A stretch of 64,000 bases of DNA from Parasphingopyxis algicola. Its GTDB lineage: Bacteria; Pseudomonadota; Alphaproteobacteria; Sphingomonadales; Sphingomonadaceae. Positions 33,643 through 42,981 of the stretch are shown piece by piece; the stretch's first letter is position 1; each line of letters opens with the position of its first letter. The notes beneath the pieces were generated by a model. That model searched no databases. It was given only the letters and a program-made list of their open reading frames with translations, and had not been told where the DNA came from. The DNA is taken from assembly GCF_013378075.1 (NCBI RefSeq), contig NZ_CP051131.1, positions 1,302,001 to 1,366,000 of the forward strand. Direction: 5' to 3'. The position numbers and the translations under genes were made by a program.

Positions 33643-35289
33643 TTACTCCCCCTCCGTCTCTTCCCTATCATCCGCGCCGGGGGAAAGGATCCGCCCGACG
33701 GCCGGCGTGATCGCCTGCAATTGCCGTTCCTTTTCGGGCCCGTCGGGCAGGATATGCTCATAGCGATCCGGCGCGTCGGGCGTGCGTCGCCAGTGCGGCG
33801 GGAAATTCACCGACGAGGCCGCATCCGGTGACCAGAAGACCGCGCCCTGGTTGAACCGGGCCGTGAAAGGTATCGCCGGACGCGCCTCGCCGCGCGAGAG
33901 CGTCTGATGCAGCCGCGCGCGCATCGCGCGGACGAGTTCGGCATGATCGGGATCGCCGATCAGGTTGACGAGTTCGTCCGGATCATTGTGAAGGTCGAAC
34001 AGCTCCTCGGTGTCCCACACGCCGTGATACTGGATATATTTGTAGCGGTCGGTCCGCAGCGCGAAGGTCGAGGGCGTTTGCGGATAGTTGAACTCCCAGA
34101 AATATTCGTAGACCAGCGCCGGCTGTTCGTCCCCCGCATCGCCCGTCGCCGCTGCGAGCAGACTCCGGCCGTCATAATGATCGGGCACGGCGAGGCCCGC
34201 GAGATCGAGGATCGTCGGCGCGACATCAATGTTGCGCGCAATCGCGTCGACCGTGCGCCCCGCTCCGAATCGCGCCGGTGCATGGACGATCATCGGCACC
34301 CGGATCGAGGCTTCATAGGCGGCGCGCTTGTCGATCAGCCCCTGCTCGCCGAACATGAAGCCATTGTCGCTGGTGAAGATGACCACCGTATCGCGGCCAT
34401 TGGGATTGGCCTCGATCCAGGCGAGAATCCTCGCGAGGCTGTCGTCCACCGCCGAGAGCGAAGCGTAGTAATCGCGCTGGAAAGCGATCAGCGGGCTATG
34501 GCTGTAATACGTAAAATCGACGCCGGACCAACTGTTGCGCTGGTTGGACAGCCACATCGGCACGGGCCCCGAGCGCGCGTCCGTCGACCAGCTCGGCGGC
34601 CGCGCGAAATCGGTGTCCGCATATTGGCCGCGATGGCGCTCGGCCGGCGTAAAGGGCAGATGCGCCGCCTTGTGCGATAGATAGAGGAAGAAGGGCGTTT
34701 CGTCTCTACCGCCGAGCCAGTCGAGCGCATAATCGGTCAGCTCGTCGGTGATATAGCCGCGCTGCGGCACTTCCTCGCCATCGACGTTGAGCAGGCTTGG
34801 GCTGCCGAAAGCGTCGACGGGCCCGTAATTGCCCTGGCCCTCGAAACTCACCCAACGATCGAAGCCCGGCTTTGGCGAGGCGTCCGCATGGCCCATATGC
34901 CATTTGCCGATAAAGGCCGTATCATAGCCGGCCTCGTCGAGTTGAACCGAAAAGGGGCGGAAGTTTTGGGGCGTGGCGCTGTTATTATCGACCACCCCAT
35001 GATTGCGCATCGCCATGCCCGTGATGAGCGAGGCGCGGCTCGGCGAGCAGAGCGAGGTGGTGACGAAGGCGTTGCGGAAATGCAGCCCCTCGCGCAGCAG
35101 CCGGTCCATCGCCGGTGTCTCGAGGCCCGGCGTCAATGCGCCGATCGCGTCGAAACGCTGATCGTCGGTGAGGATCAGAATCATGTTGGGGCGTTCGTCG
35201 CTATGCGCCCAGGCCGCGGATGCGGGCAGAAGTAGCAGCAGTGTCGCAATCGAGCGCAGCATATCGCGAACGGCGGGCAATCCTCTCAT
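33643..35289 (-). CDS. Sulfatase (S1 family, exported)
   Basis: 548 residues from the ATG at 35289, preceded by GGGGGATG. Signal peptide ends ASAAWA. The core begins NMILILTDDQRFDAIGA with the metal-binding DDQ, followed by the signature CSPSRASLITG (formylglycine Cys) and IGKWHMGH; VIFTSDNGFMFGEQGLIDKR is the C-terminal metal/sulfate site. The wording is that of the N-acetylglucosamine-6-/choline-type and S1_11-like sulfatases. First gene of an operon with the HSL esterase. Its start region is shared with the divergent dioxygenase gene. Confidence 0.93.
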   Translation of the reverse strand: MRGLPAVRDMLRSIATLLLLLPASAAWAHSDERPNMILILTDDQRFDAIGALTPGLETPAMDRLLREGLHFRNAFVTTSLCSPSRASLITGMAMRNHGVVDNNSATPQNFRPFSVQLDEAGYDTAFIGKWHMGHADASPKPGFDRWVSFEGQGNYGPVDAFGSPSLLNVDGEEVPQRGYITDELTDYALDWLGGRDETPFFLYLSHKAAHLPFTPAERHRGQYADTDFARPPSWSTDARSGPVPMWLSNQRNSWSGVDFTYYSHSPLIAFQRDYYASLSAVDDSLARILAWIEANPNGRDTVVIFTSDNGFMFGEQGLIDKRAAYEASIRVPMIVHAPARFGAGRTVDAIARNIDVAPTILDLAGLAVPDHYDGRSLLAAATGDAGDEQPALVYEYFWEFNYPQTPSTFALRTDRYKYIQYHGVWDTEELFDLHNDPDELVNLIGDPDHAELVRAMRARLHQTLSRGEARPAIPFTARFNQGAVFWSPDAASSVNFPPHWRRTPDAPDRYEHILPDGPEKERQLQAITPAVGRILSPGADDREETEGE

Positions 35290-35311
35290 CACATCCCCCT
35301 TTTCATTCTCC

Positions 35312-35322
35312 AAGTGGTTAGC
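35312..35322 (+). promoter_or_regulatory. TGGTTAG motif copy 2 (divergent sulfatase / dioxygenase promoter)
   Basis: AAGTGGTTAGC lies in the 67-bp gap between two divergent genes, so one site could act on both. Confidence 0.45.
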
Positions 35323-35356
35323 CTATTCTATGGCGAGTCGGCAATGGGAGCAGCCA

Positions 35357-36241
35357 ATGGACAAGGAAGAGTTACGCGCAGCCTATCGCCGCGATGGCTA
35401 TGTCGCGATCGAGAGTCTCTTCAGAGCGGATGAGATCGAGCGGCTGTGCACCGAAGCGACGGCGATCGTCGAGGGTGAGCGCGGCGAGATCATGGGCATC
35501 GACCTGCTCGAAGGAGACGGGCCGACGATCGCCAAGGTGCTGGCCATCCATTTCCCGCACAAGGCCTCGCCGGTCATGCTCGATGTCGTAAAGGATGCGC
35601 GGGTCGCCGACATATTGACGGCGCTGATCGGGCCGGACGTCAAATGCATGCAATCGATGCTGTTCGCGAAGAATGCCGGCAAACCGGGCCAGGCCTGGCA
35701 CCAGGACGAGCATTATATTGCGACGCGCGACCGGTCGCTCTGCGGTGTATGGATCGCGCTCGACGACGCGACGATCGAGAACGGATGCCTCTGGATGCAT
35801 CCCGGGAGCCACAAGCACGGCATTTTGTGGCCGACGAAACCGCATGGCGATCCGCGCTTCGACAGTTCCGAGGAAGCTTACGATTTCCCCTATGATCGCG
35901 AGGGCGGCGTGGCGGTGGAAGTCCCTGCGGGCAGCGTCGTCTTTTTCGACGGTTATGTGCTGCACCGGTCACTCGAGAACAAACGGACCGAGGGGTTCCG
36001 GCGTGCGATCGTCAACCACTACATGAACGCGCGGTCCTATCTTCCTTGGACGTTCGGATTGCCGCCCGCCCCGCATGTCGATGTGCGCGATTTCGTGCTC
36101 GTCGCCGGCGAGGATCCCTATGCATGGAAAGGCAAGGAGGAGATCACCTTCCCCTTTGTCCGGCCGGAAGACCCGGCCCAGGCCGGGCTGCTTTTTCAGC
36201 AGCTGATCGCCGTGGCCGAGGAGCGCAAGGCGCAGGCATGA
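35357..36241 (+). CDS. Phytanoyl-CoA dioxygenase (PhyH)-family Fe(II)/2-oxoglutarate oxygenase
   Basis: 294 residues. Begins with the family's RRDGYVAIESLFRADEIERL; the iron-binding triad is visible as WHQDEHYI (His-x-Asp) at ~114-121 and VLHRS (distal His) at ~202, and the 2-oxoglutarate-binding Arg in GFRRAIVNHYM. In bacterial sugar loci such oxygenases may hydroxylate or O-demethylate sugar or glycoside substrates; the substrate here is unknown. Its TGA overlaps the next ATG (ATGA), tying it to the dehydrogenase. Confidence 0.9.
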   Translation: MDKEELRAAYRRDGYVAIESLFRADEIERLCTEATAIVEGERGEIMGIDLLEGDGPTIAKVLAIHFPHKASPVMLDVVKDARVADILTALIGPDVKCMQSMLFAKNAGKPGQAWHQDEHYIATRDRSLCGVWIALDDATIENGCLWMHPGSHKHGILWPTKPHGDPRFDSSEEAYDFPYDREGGVAVEVPAGSVVFFDGYVLHRSLENKRTEGFRRAIVNHYMNARSYLPWTFGLPPAPHVDVRDFVLVAGEDPYAWKGKEEITFPFVRPEDPAQAGLLFQQLIAVAEERKAQA

Positions 36242-37209
36242 TCCGGATCGGCATTTTGGGCGCGGCGCGGGTCGCCGAATATGCTCTGATCGCACCGGCC
36301 GCGGAACGGTCCGACGTCGCGATCGCCGCAGTCGCCAGCCGCGATGCGGACAAAGCGCGATCCTATGCCGACAAACATGGAATCGCAGACGCCCTGGCCT
36401 ATTATGAGGCTATGCTCGCTCGGCCCGATATCGATTTGGTCTACAACGCGCTGCCGCCGTCGCGCCACGCCGACCTGTCGATCGCGGCGCTGGAAGCAGG
36501 CAAGCATGTGCTGTGCGAGAAGCCGTTCGCGATGAACGCGGACGAAGCACGTGCGATGGTGAAAGCGGCCGAATCAAGCGGCAGGCACCTGATCGAGGCA
36601 TTCCACTATCGCTTCCATCCGGCATTCGACCGGTTTCTCGCTATTTTGGAAAGCGACGCGATCGGCGATCTGGTGTCCGTCGACGGGATCTTCACTGTGC
36701 CGATTCCGGCCAGTCCCGGGGAGTTGCGCCACGATCCGATGCTCGGCGGCGGCGCGCTGATGGACCTGGGCTGCTATCCCGCCCATTGGCTTCGGACCGT
36801 GGTCGGCGAAGAACCGGACGTTGCGACGGTCGATGCCGTTCTCAGCGAAACGGGCGTCGATCTCTCGCTGACCGCCGATCTCGAATTTCCCGCGAGCGTC
36901 ACCGGTTCGCTCGCATGCTCGATGGCCATGGATTGCAGCTTTGCCGCACGTCTTTCGGTCGAGGGCACGGCCGGCCGGATCGATTTCACCAATCCGCTTG
37001 CGCCGCATATGGGGCATGATATCCGGATCGAAGCCGGCGGCCGGGAACGGATCGAGCGCGTCGACGGTCAATCGACCTATTGGCATCAGCTCGATCACGT
37101 CGTCGCGGTCGTGTCGGGCAGCACCGATCCGCGGACGGGCGGCACCGATGCCGTGTCGAACATGGCGCTGATCGACGCGCTCTACGATGCGGCGGGTGTG
37201 GCGCGCTGA
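36238..37209 (+). CDS. Gfo/Idh/MocA-family oxidoreductase
   Basis: 323 residues. N-terminal Rossmann fold IRIGILGAARVAEYALIAPA, the family's catalytic motif CEKPFAMNADEA (EKP), and GGALMDLGCYPAHWLR. The wording resembles NADP-dependent D-xylose 1-dehydrogenase and dihydrodiol dehydrogenase relatives. Coupled to the PhyH gene, so the pair may oxidise the same sugar in sequence. Converges with xylA, one base between the stops. Confidence 0.92.
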   Translation: MIRIGILGAARVAEYALIAPAAERSDVAIAAVASRDADKARSYADKHGIADALAYYEAMLARPDIDLVYNALPPSRHADLSIAALEAGKHVLCEKPFAMNADEARAMVKAAESSGRHLIEAFHYRFHPAFDRFLAILESDAIGDLVSVDGIFTVPIPASPGELRHDPMLGGGALMDLGCYPAHWLRTVVGEEPDVATVDAVLSETGVDLSLTADLEFPASVTGSLACSMAMDCSFAARLSVEGTAGRIDFTNPLAPHMGHDIRIEAGGRERIERVDGQSTYWHQLDHVVAVVSGSTDPRTGGTDAVSNMALIDALYDAAGVAR

Positions 37210-37210
37210 C

Positions 37211-38527
37211 TCAGCCGACCTGCCGGTTGACGAGATTTTCGAGATATTCCTGCCGCCCGGAAACGGGGCGCGGATCGTGATTGGCGGCCAGCGCTTCTTC
37301 GGCGAGATCGGCAAGGCTGAGATCGCCCGACAATATCGCCCGCCCCTTGTCCTCGCTCCAACCGGCGTAACGCTGCTCGCGAAAGGCGGCGAGCTGCCTG
37401 TCTTCGATGACCTTCTCCGCGATCAGCAGGGCCCGGGCCAGCGTATCCATGCCGCCGATATGCGCATGGAACATGTCCTCGGCGTCGATCGACTGACGGC
37501 GCAGCTTGGTGTCGAAGTTGAAGCCGCCGCTGGTGAAACCGCCCTGCTCCATGATGATTGTCATCGCCGTGGCCAAGTCCGCGGCGTTGTTCGGATATTG
37601 ATCGGTGTCCCAGCCATTTTGCGGGTCGCCGCGATTGATGTCGATCGAGCCGAAAACGTCGTTCGCATAGGCGCTCGCGACCTCATGCTCGAAACTGTGC
37701 CCGGCGAGCGTCGCGTGATTGACTTCGATATTGACCGCATATTCCTGTTCGAGGCCGTAGCGGCGCAGGAAGCCGGCAACGGTCGAGACATCATAGTCGT
37801 ACTGGTGCTTGGTCGGCTCCTGCGGTTTGGGTTCGATCAGGAGCAGACCCTTGAAGCCGATTCTGTGCTTGTGCTCGGCGACCAGCGCCAGAAAACGGCC
37901 GAACTGGTCCAGTTCGCGCCGCATATCGGTGTTGAGCAAGCTGTCATAGCCTTCACGCCCGCCCCAGAGCACATAGTTTTCGCCGCCGAGCCGGTGCGTC
38001 GTTTCGAGGGCGAATTTCACCTGCGCGGCGGCATAAGCGAAGATATCCGGATCGGGATTGGTCGCCGCCCCCGCCATGAAGCGGCGATGGCCGAACAGAT
38101 TGGCCGTGCCCCATAAGAGGCCGAGACCCGTGTCTTCCATCTTGCCGGCGATGATCGCTTCGGCATCGGCGAGCTTGCGTTCATGGTCGCGCAGCGATTC
38201 CGGCGTCTCCATCACATCGAGATCGTGAAAGCAGAAATAGGGCGCACCGAGCCTGGTGATGAAATCGAAGGCGGCATCGAGGCGCAACCGGTTGCTGTCG
38301 GCATCCCAGCGTCCGGTCAGCCAGGGGCGTTCGAATGCCGGGTCGCCGAAGATATCGTGCCCGCCCCAAGCGAAATTGTGCCAGAGGCAGACGGCCATGC
38401 GGAGTTGCTCCCGCATCGGTTTGCCGAGCACCTGGCGCTCGGCATCGTAGACGCGAAAGGCGAGCGGATTATCGCTGTCCGGCCCTTCAAAGGAAATGGA
38501 CGGGATGTCGGCGAAATAGTCGGTCAT
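37211..38527 (-). CDS. xylA: Xylose isomerase
   Basis: 438 residues, class II length. Active-site and metal-binding stretches are all present: [11 protein letters not shown] (catalytic His), [48 protein letters not shown], and [17 protein letters not shown]. Converts D-xylose to D-xylulose in the cytoplasm. Its start overlaps the xylB stop (ATGA); it is the last gene of the epimerase-xylB-xylA operon. Confidence 0.97.
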   Translation of the reverse strand: MTDYFADIPSISFEGPDSDNPLAFRVYDAERQVLGKPMREQLRMAVCLWHNFAWGGHDIFGDPAFERPWLTGRWDADSNRLRLDAAFDFITRLGAPYFCFHDLDVMETPESLRDHERKLADAEAIIAGKMEDTGLGLLWGTANLFGHRRFMAGAATNPDPDIFAYAAAQVKFALETTHRLGGENYVLWGGREGYDSLLNTDMRRELDQFGRFLALVAEHKHRIGFKGLLLIEPKPQEPTKHQYDYDVSTVAGFLRRYGLEQEYAVNIEVNHATLAGHSFEHEVASAYANDVFGSIDINRGDPQNGWDTDQYPNNAADLATAMTIIMEQGGFTSGGFNFDTKLRRQSIDAEDMFHAHIGGMDTLARALLIAEKVIEDRQLAAFREQRYAGWSEDKGRAILSGDLSLADLAEEALAANHDPRPVSGRQEYLENLVNRQVG

Positions 38528-39942
38528 AAGCGTGCTTCCTTGAGCGCGGGATAGAGACGGGACCAGGCCGCAAAGCGGTCCGATAGATCTGTCTTGGGTT
38601 CGAATACGTTCCCGCGAGCGGGCTTGGTGAGAATCGCGTCGCACGGCGCACCGGCCGCCAATGCCCCGAGCCGTGCCGCGCCGAGAGCAGCTCCGGCATG
38701 GCCGCCATCGACCTGCGCGACCGGACGGCGAAGCGCATCGGCGATCATCTGCGCCCAGAGGTCCGACCGGCTGCCACCGCCAACGAGATGGACGACAGTC
38801 TCCCCCGCTTCGTCCAGCGCGCTTTGGCACTCGGCCAACGCGAACGCGACGCCTTCCAGCGTTGCGCGCAGGAGATCGGCCGGGTCGGTATCTGCGGTAA
38901 TGCCGATGAACGCGCCCGTTGCCTCGGCGTCGTTATGCGGCGTGCGTTCACCGGACAGATGCGGCAGGAAATAGGGGCCAGCCTTGGCTTTCCCCGCAGC
39001 GCCCAGCGCATCGCCGGCATTGGCGAACCCGCCGAAACGCGCGGCCCAATCCAGCGTGGCCGCGGCCGACAGGATGACCCCCATGCGGTGCCACCGCTCC
39101 GGCAGGGCATGACAATAGCAGTGAACGGCGGCATCCGGGTTCGGGCGCGGCATTTCGTCGGCCACGAAAAATACGCCCGACGTGCCGAGCGATACAAAAG
39201 CGTCGCCGGGATCGAAAGCGCCTAGGCCGATCGCGCTGGCGGCATTGTCTCCTGCTCCGGCCGCGACCGGCACGGCGTCCATATCCCAGCGGTTGGCAAC
39301 CGCCGCGCGCAACGTGCCGGTCGGCTCGCAGCCCTCATACAGGGTCGGCATATGGTCTTCGGAAAGGCCCGTCGCGTCGAGCATCGCATCCGACCATCTT
39401 CGCTCCGCGATATCGAGCCAGCTCGTGCCGGCCGCATCGCCCATGTCGCTGGCCTTGTCGCCGGTCATCCGGAGGCGAACGAAATCCTTCGGCAGCAAGA
39501 CAGTTTGCGTCGCGGCGAAAACCTCCGGCTCATGCTCGGCAATCCAGAGCAATTTGGGCGCGGTAAAGCCCGGCATCACGAGATTGGCGGTGATTGCGGT
39601 GGCGCCCGGAATGCGGCGCATCAGCTCTTCGCACTGGACAAAACTGCGTCCGTCGTTCCACAGAATGGCGGGCCGCAAGACTTCGTCGTCTGCACCGAGC
39701 ACCGTCGCGCCGTGCATTTGGCCGCTTATCCCGATTCCGCGCACCTCTTTGCGAAGCGTTTGGGGCAGGCCCAACACCGCGCTCTCGGTCGCGGTCCACC
39801 AGTCATCGGGATTCTGTTCCGACCAGAGCGGCTGGGGCCGGGATACCGCGAGTGATGCTTCGGCCTGCGCGGCAATCGCGCCGTCGCGGTCGAGCAGCAG
39901 CGCCTTTACCGACGAAGTTCCGATATCGATGCCCAGCCACAT
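38524..39942 (-). CDS. xylB: Xylulokinase
   Basis: 472 residues, FGGY kinase. [15 protein letters not shown] at the N-terminus (phosphate 1), [11 protein letters not shown] and [11 protein letters not shown] (substrate pocket), [21 protein letters not shown] and [17 protein letters not shown]. Phosphorylates D-xylulose to enter the pentose-phosphate pathway. Start overlaps the epimerase stop by one base (TGATG) and its stop overlaps the xylA start by four, so the three genes form one tightly coupled operon. Confidence 0.96.
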   Translation of the reverse strand: MWLGIDIGTSSVKALLLDRDGAIAAQAEASLAVSRPQPLWSEQNPDDWWTATESAVLGLPQTLRKEVRGIGISGQMHGATVLGADDEVLRPAILWNDGRSFVQCEELMRRIPGATAITANLVMPGFTAPKLLWIAEHEPEVFAATQTVLLPKDFVRLRMTGDKASDMGDAAGTSWLDIAERRWSDAMLDATGLSEDHMPTLYEGCEPTGTLRAAVANRWDMDAVPVAAGAGDNAASAIGLGAFDPGDAFVSLGTSGVFFVADEMPRPNPDAAVHCYCHALPERWHRMGVILSAAATLDWAARFGGFANAGDALGAAGKAKAGPYFLPHLSGERTPHNDAEATGAFIGITADTDPADLLRATLEGVAFALAECQSALDEAGETVVHLVGGGSRSDLWAQMIADALRRPVAQVDGGHAGAALGAARLGALAAGAPCDAILTKPARGNVFEPKTDLSDRFAAWSRLYPALKEARL

Positions 39943-40799
39943 CACCGGATCTCCATGCGTACAGCGCCGCTCAGCGTTTCGCCGGGCGCAAGGATTGCCA
40001 TCGGCGCGCCTGTCCCGTTGAGCGCATCTGGCGCATGGCTGACCGGCTCCAGGCAGAGGAAATCCGCATCTGCGGGCCGGTAATAATGGAGATGGTCGAG
40101 GGGGCTGTGCGCACTCAGTCCGAGCCTGCGATCCGGCCATGTGATCGTGGCCCGCCCGTTCCAGCCGGTCAGGCAATTGTCTGGCGCGCTGGGCAAGCCA
40201 GCCGGGTATCGGGCCTTGTCCGTCGGAATTCCGCTTTGGTCCGTCAGCCAGACAGAATCGGCCGCGATGTCGACACGGCCGCCATCGGCATCCGCGAAAT
40301 AGGGATGGAGACCGATGCCGGCCGGCATGGCGCGCTCGCTGCGATTGGTCGTTTCGATCGCGATTTCGAGAGCATCGGCTGCAAGGCGGAACGTCTGCCT
40401 TACGCTGAAAGCCCAGGGCCAATCGCCGGCGGGTTCGGCAAGCCCGATCGTGAGATGGTCCGCGCCTTGGGCTTCGAGCGTCCAGCGGCGCTGCCAGGCG
40501 ATACCGTGAATGGCGTGCGGATGATCGCCGAAGTTGAGCGGCAGCTGATAGCGCTGCATCTCGAAATTGAACCGCCCCTCGACAATCCGGTTGCAATAGG
40601 GCGCAAGCGGAAAGCAGCCGGATCGCAGCGGTTTTTCTCTATCGTTGCGTATATCCGCCGGCAGCGGGCGGAATATGTCGCGGCCGGATATCGCCCAGCG
40701 CGCGACGATGCCGCCGTCGAAATCGACCAGAAGCCGGGCATCGCCGGCGGCCAGCGACGGGGACGTCGGGTCGTCGGTCATGGGCGCTGCTTCGCCCAT
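39942..40799 (-). CDS. Aldose 1-epimerase (mutarotase)-family protein
   Basis: 285 residues from the ATG at 40799; an ATG at 40781 is equally plausible. Galactose-mutarotase fold with PLRSGCFPLAPYCNRI, HAIHGIAWQRRW (first catalytic His), GIGLHPYFAD (second His) and FLCLEPVSHAP (catalytic Glu). It would interconvert sugar anomers before isomerisation. First gene of the xyl operon, divergent from the symporter. Confidence 0.92.
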   Translation of the reverse strand: MGEAAPMTDDPTSPSLAAGDARLLVDFDGGIVARWAISGRDIFRPLPADIRNDREKPLRSGCFPLAPYCNRIVEGRFNFEMQRYQLPLNFGDHPHAIHGIAWQRRWTLEAQGADHLTIGLAEPAGDWPWAFSVRQTFRLAADALEIAIETTNRSERAMPAGIGLHPYFADADGGRVDIAADSVWLTDQSGIPTDKARYPAGLPSAPDNCLTGWNGRATITWPDRRLGLSAHSPLDHLHYYRPADADFLCLEPVSHAPDALNGTGAPMAILAPGETLSGAVRMEIR

Positions 40800-40821
40800 A
40801 TAATCTTCGCACTTGGCAATT

Positions 40822-40830
40822 CACTAACCA
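40822..40830 (-). promoter_or_regulatory. TGGTTAG motif copy 3 (xyl operon / symporter divergent promoter)
   Basis: TGGTTAGTG on the minus strand, 23 bp before the epimerase start and within the 55-bp gap to the divergent symporter gene. Confidence 0.45.
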
Positions 40831-40854
40831 TCGGGTTAATGTAACAAGCAGTCT

Positions 40855-42240
40855 TTGGAGAGAAATGCAATCGAGCAGCCCCAAACACCCGATTTGCCGC
40901 GCTGGCGTCGGATAAGCTACGGCTTCGGCGATTTCGGTTTCAATCTCTATTGGTCCAGCGCCAGCCTCTTCCTCCTCTACTTCTATACCGACGTACTCGG
41001 GCTGCCCAACCAGACGGCGGGTTTCATCTTCCTGATCGCCATGGTCTGGGACGGGATCACCGATCCGGTCATGGGCTATATCGCCGAACGCACCCGCACG
41101 CGCTGGGGGAGCTATCGGCCCTATATCCTGCTAGGCGCCGTGCCGCTCGCGGTCACGCTCGTTCTGATGTTCTCCGATCCGGGCACCGAAGGCATGGCGC
41201 TCGCCCTCTATGCCGGCGCAACCCATGTGCTGTTCCGCACGATCTACACGATCCTCTCCATCCCCTTCAGCTCGCTATCGGCGCGGATGACGCGCAGCAG
41301 CAGCGTCCGCAACGAGCTCGCCGCCTACCGGATGATCGCCGCCACGCTCGGCGGACTGTTCGTCGCCTTCTTCACGCTCCGCCTCGTCGCCTATTTCGGG
41401 GAAGGAGACGCCGCGACGGGCTTCTACTGGACGGCAATGCTCTACGCCGCGCTCTCGCTGCCCGTTTTTCTGTTCGTTTTCCTGACGACGCGCGAACCGG
41501 AGCAACCCGTCCATTCCGAAACGCGCCCGGCCTCTCTGATCTCTGCGCTCGCCGCGCTCAAGGCCAACAGGCCGTTCCTGCTCGTCTTCGGCGCAACGAT
41601 GCTGGGCATGGCCGGCAGCGTGCTGACCAGCAAGACTCTGATTTATTATTTCAAATATACGCTCGGCGACGAACTGGCGTCGGGCACGGCCCTGGCTGTG
41701 ATGACCGGCGGCATGGCCCTGTTCGTGCCGATATGGGCGGTGATAACGGCCAAGACCTCGAAACGCTTCGTCTGGTCGACGGGAACTGCGATCTCGGTGG
41801 TGGCGTCGCTGGCACTCTACTTCAACCCAGTGGAGACGGTGCCAGTCGTTACGATCCTGTTCGCCGTGATGGCGCTGGGATCGGCCGCCGGTTATCTGTC
41901 CTTCTGGTCGACGCTGCCCGATACCGTGGAATTCGGCCAATGGCGCACCGGGGTCCGCAGCGAATCGCTGGTCTTCGGGCTGATGTCCTTCGCCCAGAAA
42001 GTGAGTTTCGGACTGGCCGCCGCGCTGCTCGGCGTCCTGCTCGATCTGGTCGGCTATCGCGCCAATGTCGAACAGAGCGCCGAGACGATGGATGGCATCA
42101 AGGCGATCATGACGCTGCTGCCCGCGCTGTTCGGCATCTGTGCCTTCCTCCTCATCCGTGCCTATCCGATCGACGCCCGGCTGCACGGACGGATCGGGCG
42201 GGTACTCGAGCGGCGCGATCGCCGCGCGTCGAACGCATGA
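40855..42240 (+). CDS. GPH-family sugar:cation symporter
   Basis: 461 residues, about 12 transmembrane helices. The GPH signature GFGDFGFNLYWSSASLFLLYFYTDVLGL opens the protein, with WDGITDPVMGYIAERTRTRWG as loop 2-3 and PDTVEFGQWRTGVRSESLVFGLMSF later, the pattern of XynB/melibiose-type carriers of pentosides and hexuronides. The frame as given starts at a TTG at 40855. A GGAGAG site would suit the ATG at 40865 better, but that ATG is one base out of frame and soon stops; either TTG is the real start or there is a one-base error or mutation near the 5' end. Confidence 0.88.
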   Translation: MERNAIEQPQTPDLPRWRRISYGFGDFGFNLYWSSASLFLLYFYTDVLGLPNQTAGFIFLIAMVWDGITDPVMGYIAERTRTRWGSYRPYILLGAVPLAVTLVLMFSDPGTEGMALALYAGATHVLFRTIYTILSIPFSSLSARMTRSSSVRNELAAYRMIAATLGGLFVAFFTLRLVAYFGEGDAATGFYWTAMLYAALSLPVFLFVFLTTREPEQPVHSETRPASLISALAALKANRPFLLVFGATMLGMAGSVLTSKTLIYYFKYTLGDELASGTALAVMTGGMALFVPIWAVITAKTSKRFVWSTGTAISVVASLALYFNPVETVPVVTILFAVMALGSAAGYLSFWSTLPDTVEFGQWRTGVRSESLVFGLMSFAQKVSFGLAAALLGVLLDLVGYRANVEQSAETMDGIKAIMTLLPALFGICAFLLIRAYPIDARLHGRIGRVLERRDRRASNA

Positions 42241-42310
42241 AGGGCCCGGTTACCCGATTGGACAATTTGCCGGGATGCCGCCTAAGGACCGTCGCGAGGA
42301 GGACGGCCCC

Positions 42311-42967
42311 ATGAACGAGGCAGCGAAGATCGATCGCAACCTGAACCAGCGCGAGAAGCAGCGAATCCGGACGCGCGCGAAGATACTGGACGTCGCCCTG
42401 ACAACCTTCGCGGCCAAGGGCTTCGAGGGCGCGACGCTGCGCGATATCGCGGCCGAGGCGGACGTCAATCACGCGCTGATCAAATATCACTTCAACAGCA
42501 AGGACAATCTCTGGAAAGAGGCCGTCCGCTTTCTCTTCGAGCGGATGGAAGAAGAGCTTGCGGTCGACGCGAAAGAAGAGGCCAGGCTCAGCGAGCTGGA
42601 ACGGCTCAAGAACGCGATCCGGCGCTATGTACGCTATTGCGCCCGCCACCCCGAACATGCGCGGATCATGGTTCAGGAATCGATCCGCGACGGCAAGCGG
42701 CTCGACTGGGCGGTCGAGAAGTTCATCGGGCCGCAACATGCCGATGCACGGCCCGCTTTTCTTCGGCACAAGCGCAAGGGGCTCTGGCCCGAAGTTCAGG
42801 ATATCTCGATCACCTATATCTTGGTTGCCGCCAGCCAGATGATTTTCGTGCTCGCGCCCGAAATTCGGCGGCTTTACGGCGTCGACACGCTCTCCGACGA
42901 GGTTGTCGACGCCCATGCCGAGGCGATCATCGAACTGTTTTTCAATCACAAGGTCGAAGACAACTGA
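42311..42967 (+). CDS. TetR-family transcriptional regulator
   Basis: 218 residues from the ATG at 42311 (GAGGAGGAC upstream). N-terminal TetR helix-turn-helix: RAKILDVALTTFAAKGFEGATLRDIAAEADVNHALIKYHFNSKDNLW. The C-terminal ligand domain is of the TetR_C type with RYCARHPEHARIMVQES. Located between the symporter and a sulfatase in one direction, it is the likely local regulator of the glycan locus. Ligand unknown. Confidence 0.93.
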   Translation: MNEAAKIDRNLNQREKQRIRTRAKILDVALTTFAAKGFEGATLRDIAAEADVNHALIKYHFNSKDNLWKEAVRFLFERMEEELAVDAKEEARLSELERLKNAIRRYVRYCARHPEHARIMVQESIRDGKRLDWAVEKFIGPQHADARPAFLRHKRKGLWPEVQDISITYILVAASQMIFVLAPEIRRLYGVDTLSDEVVDAHAEAIIELFFNHKVEDN

Positions 42968-42981
42968 CGAAAGGGACGCAT

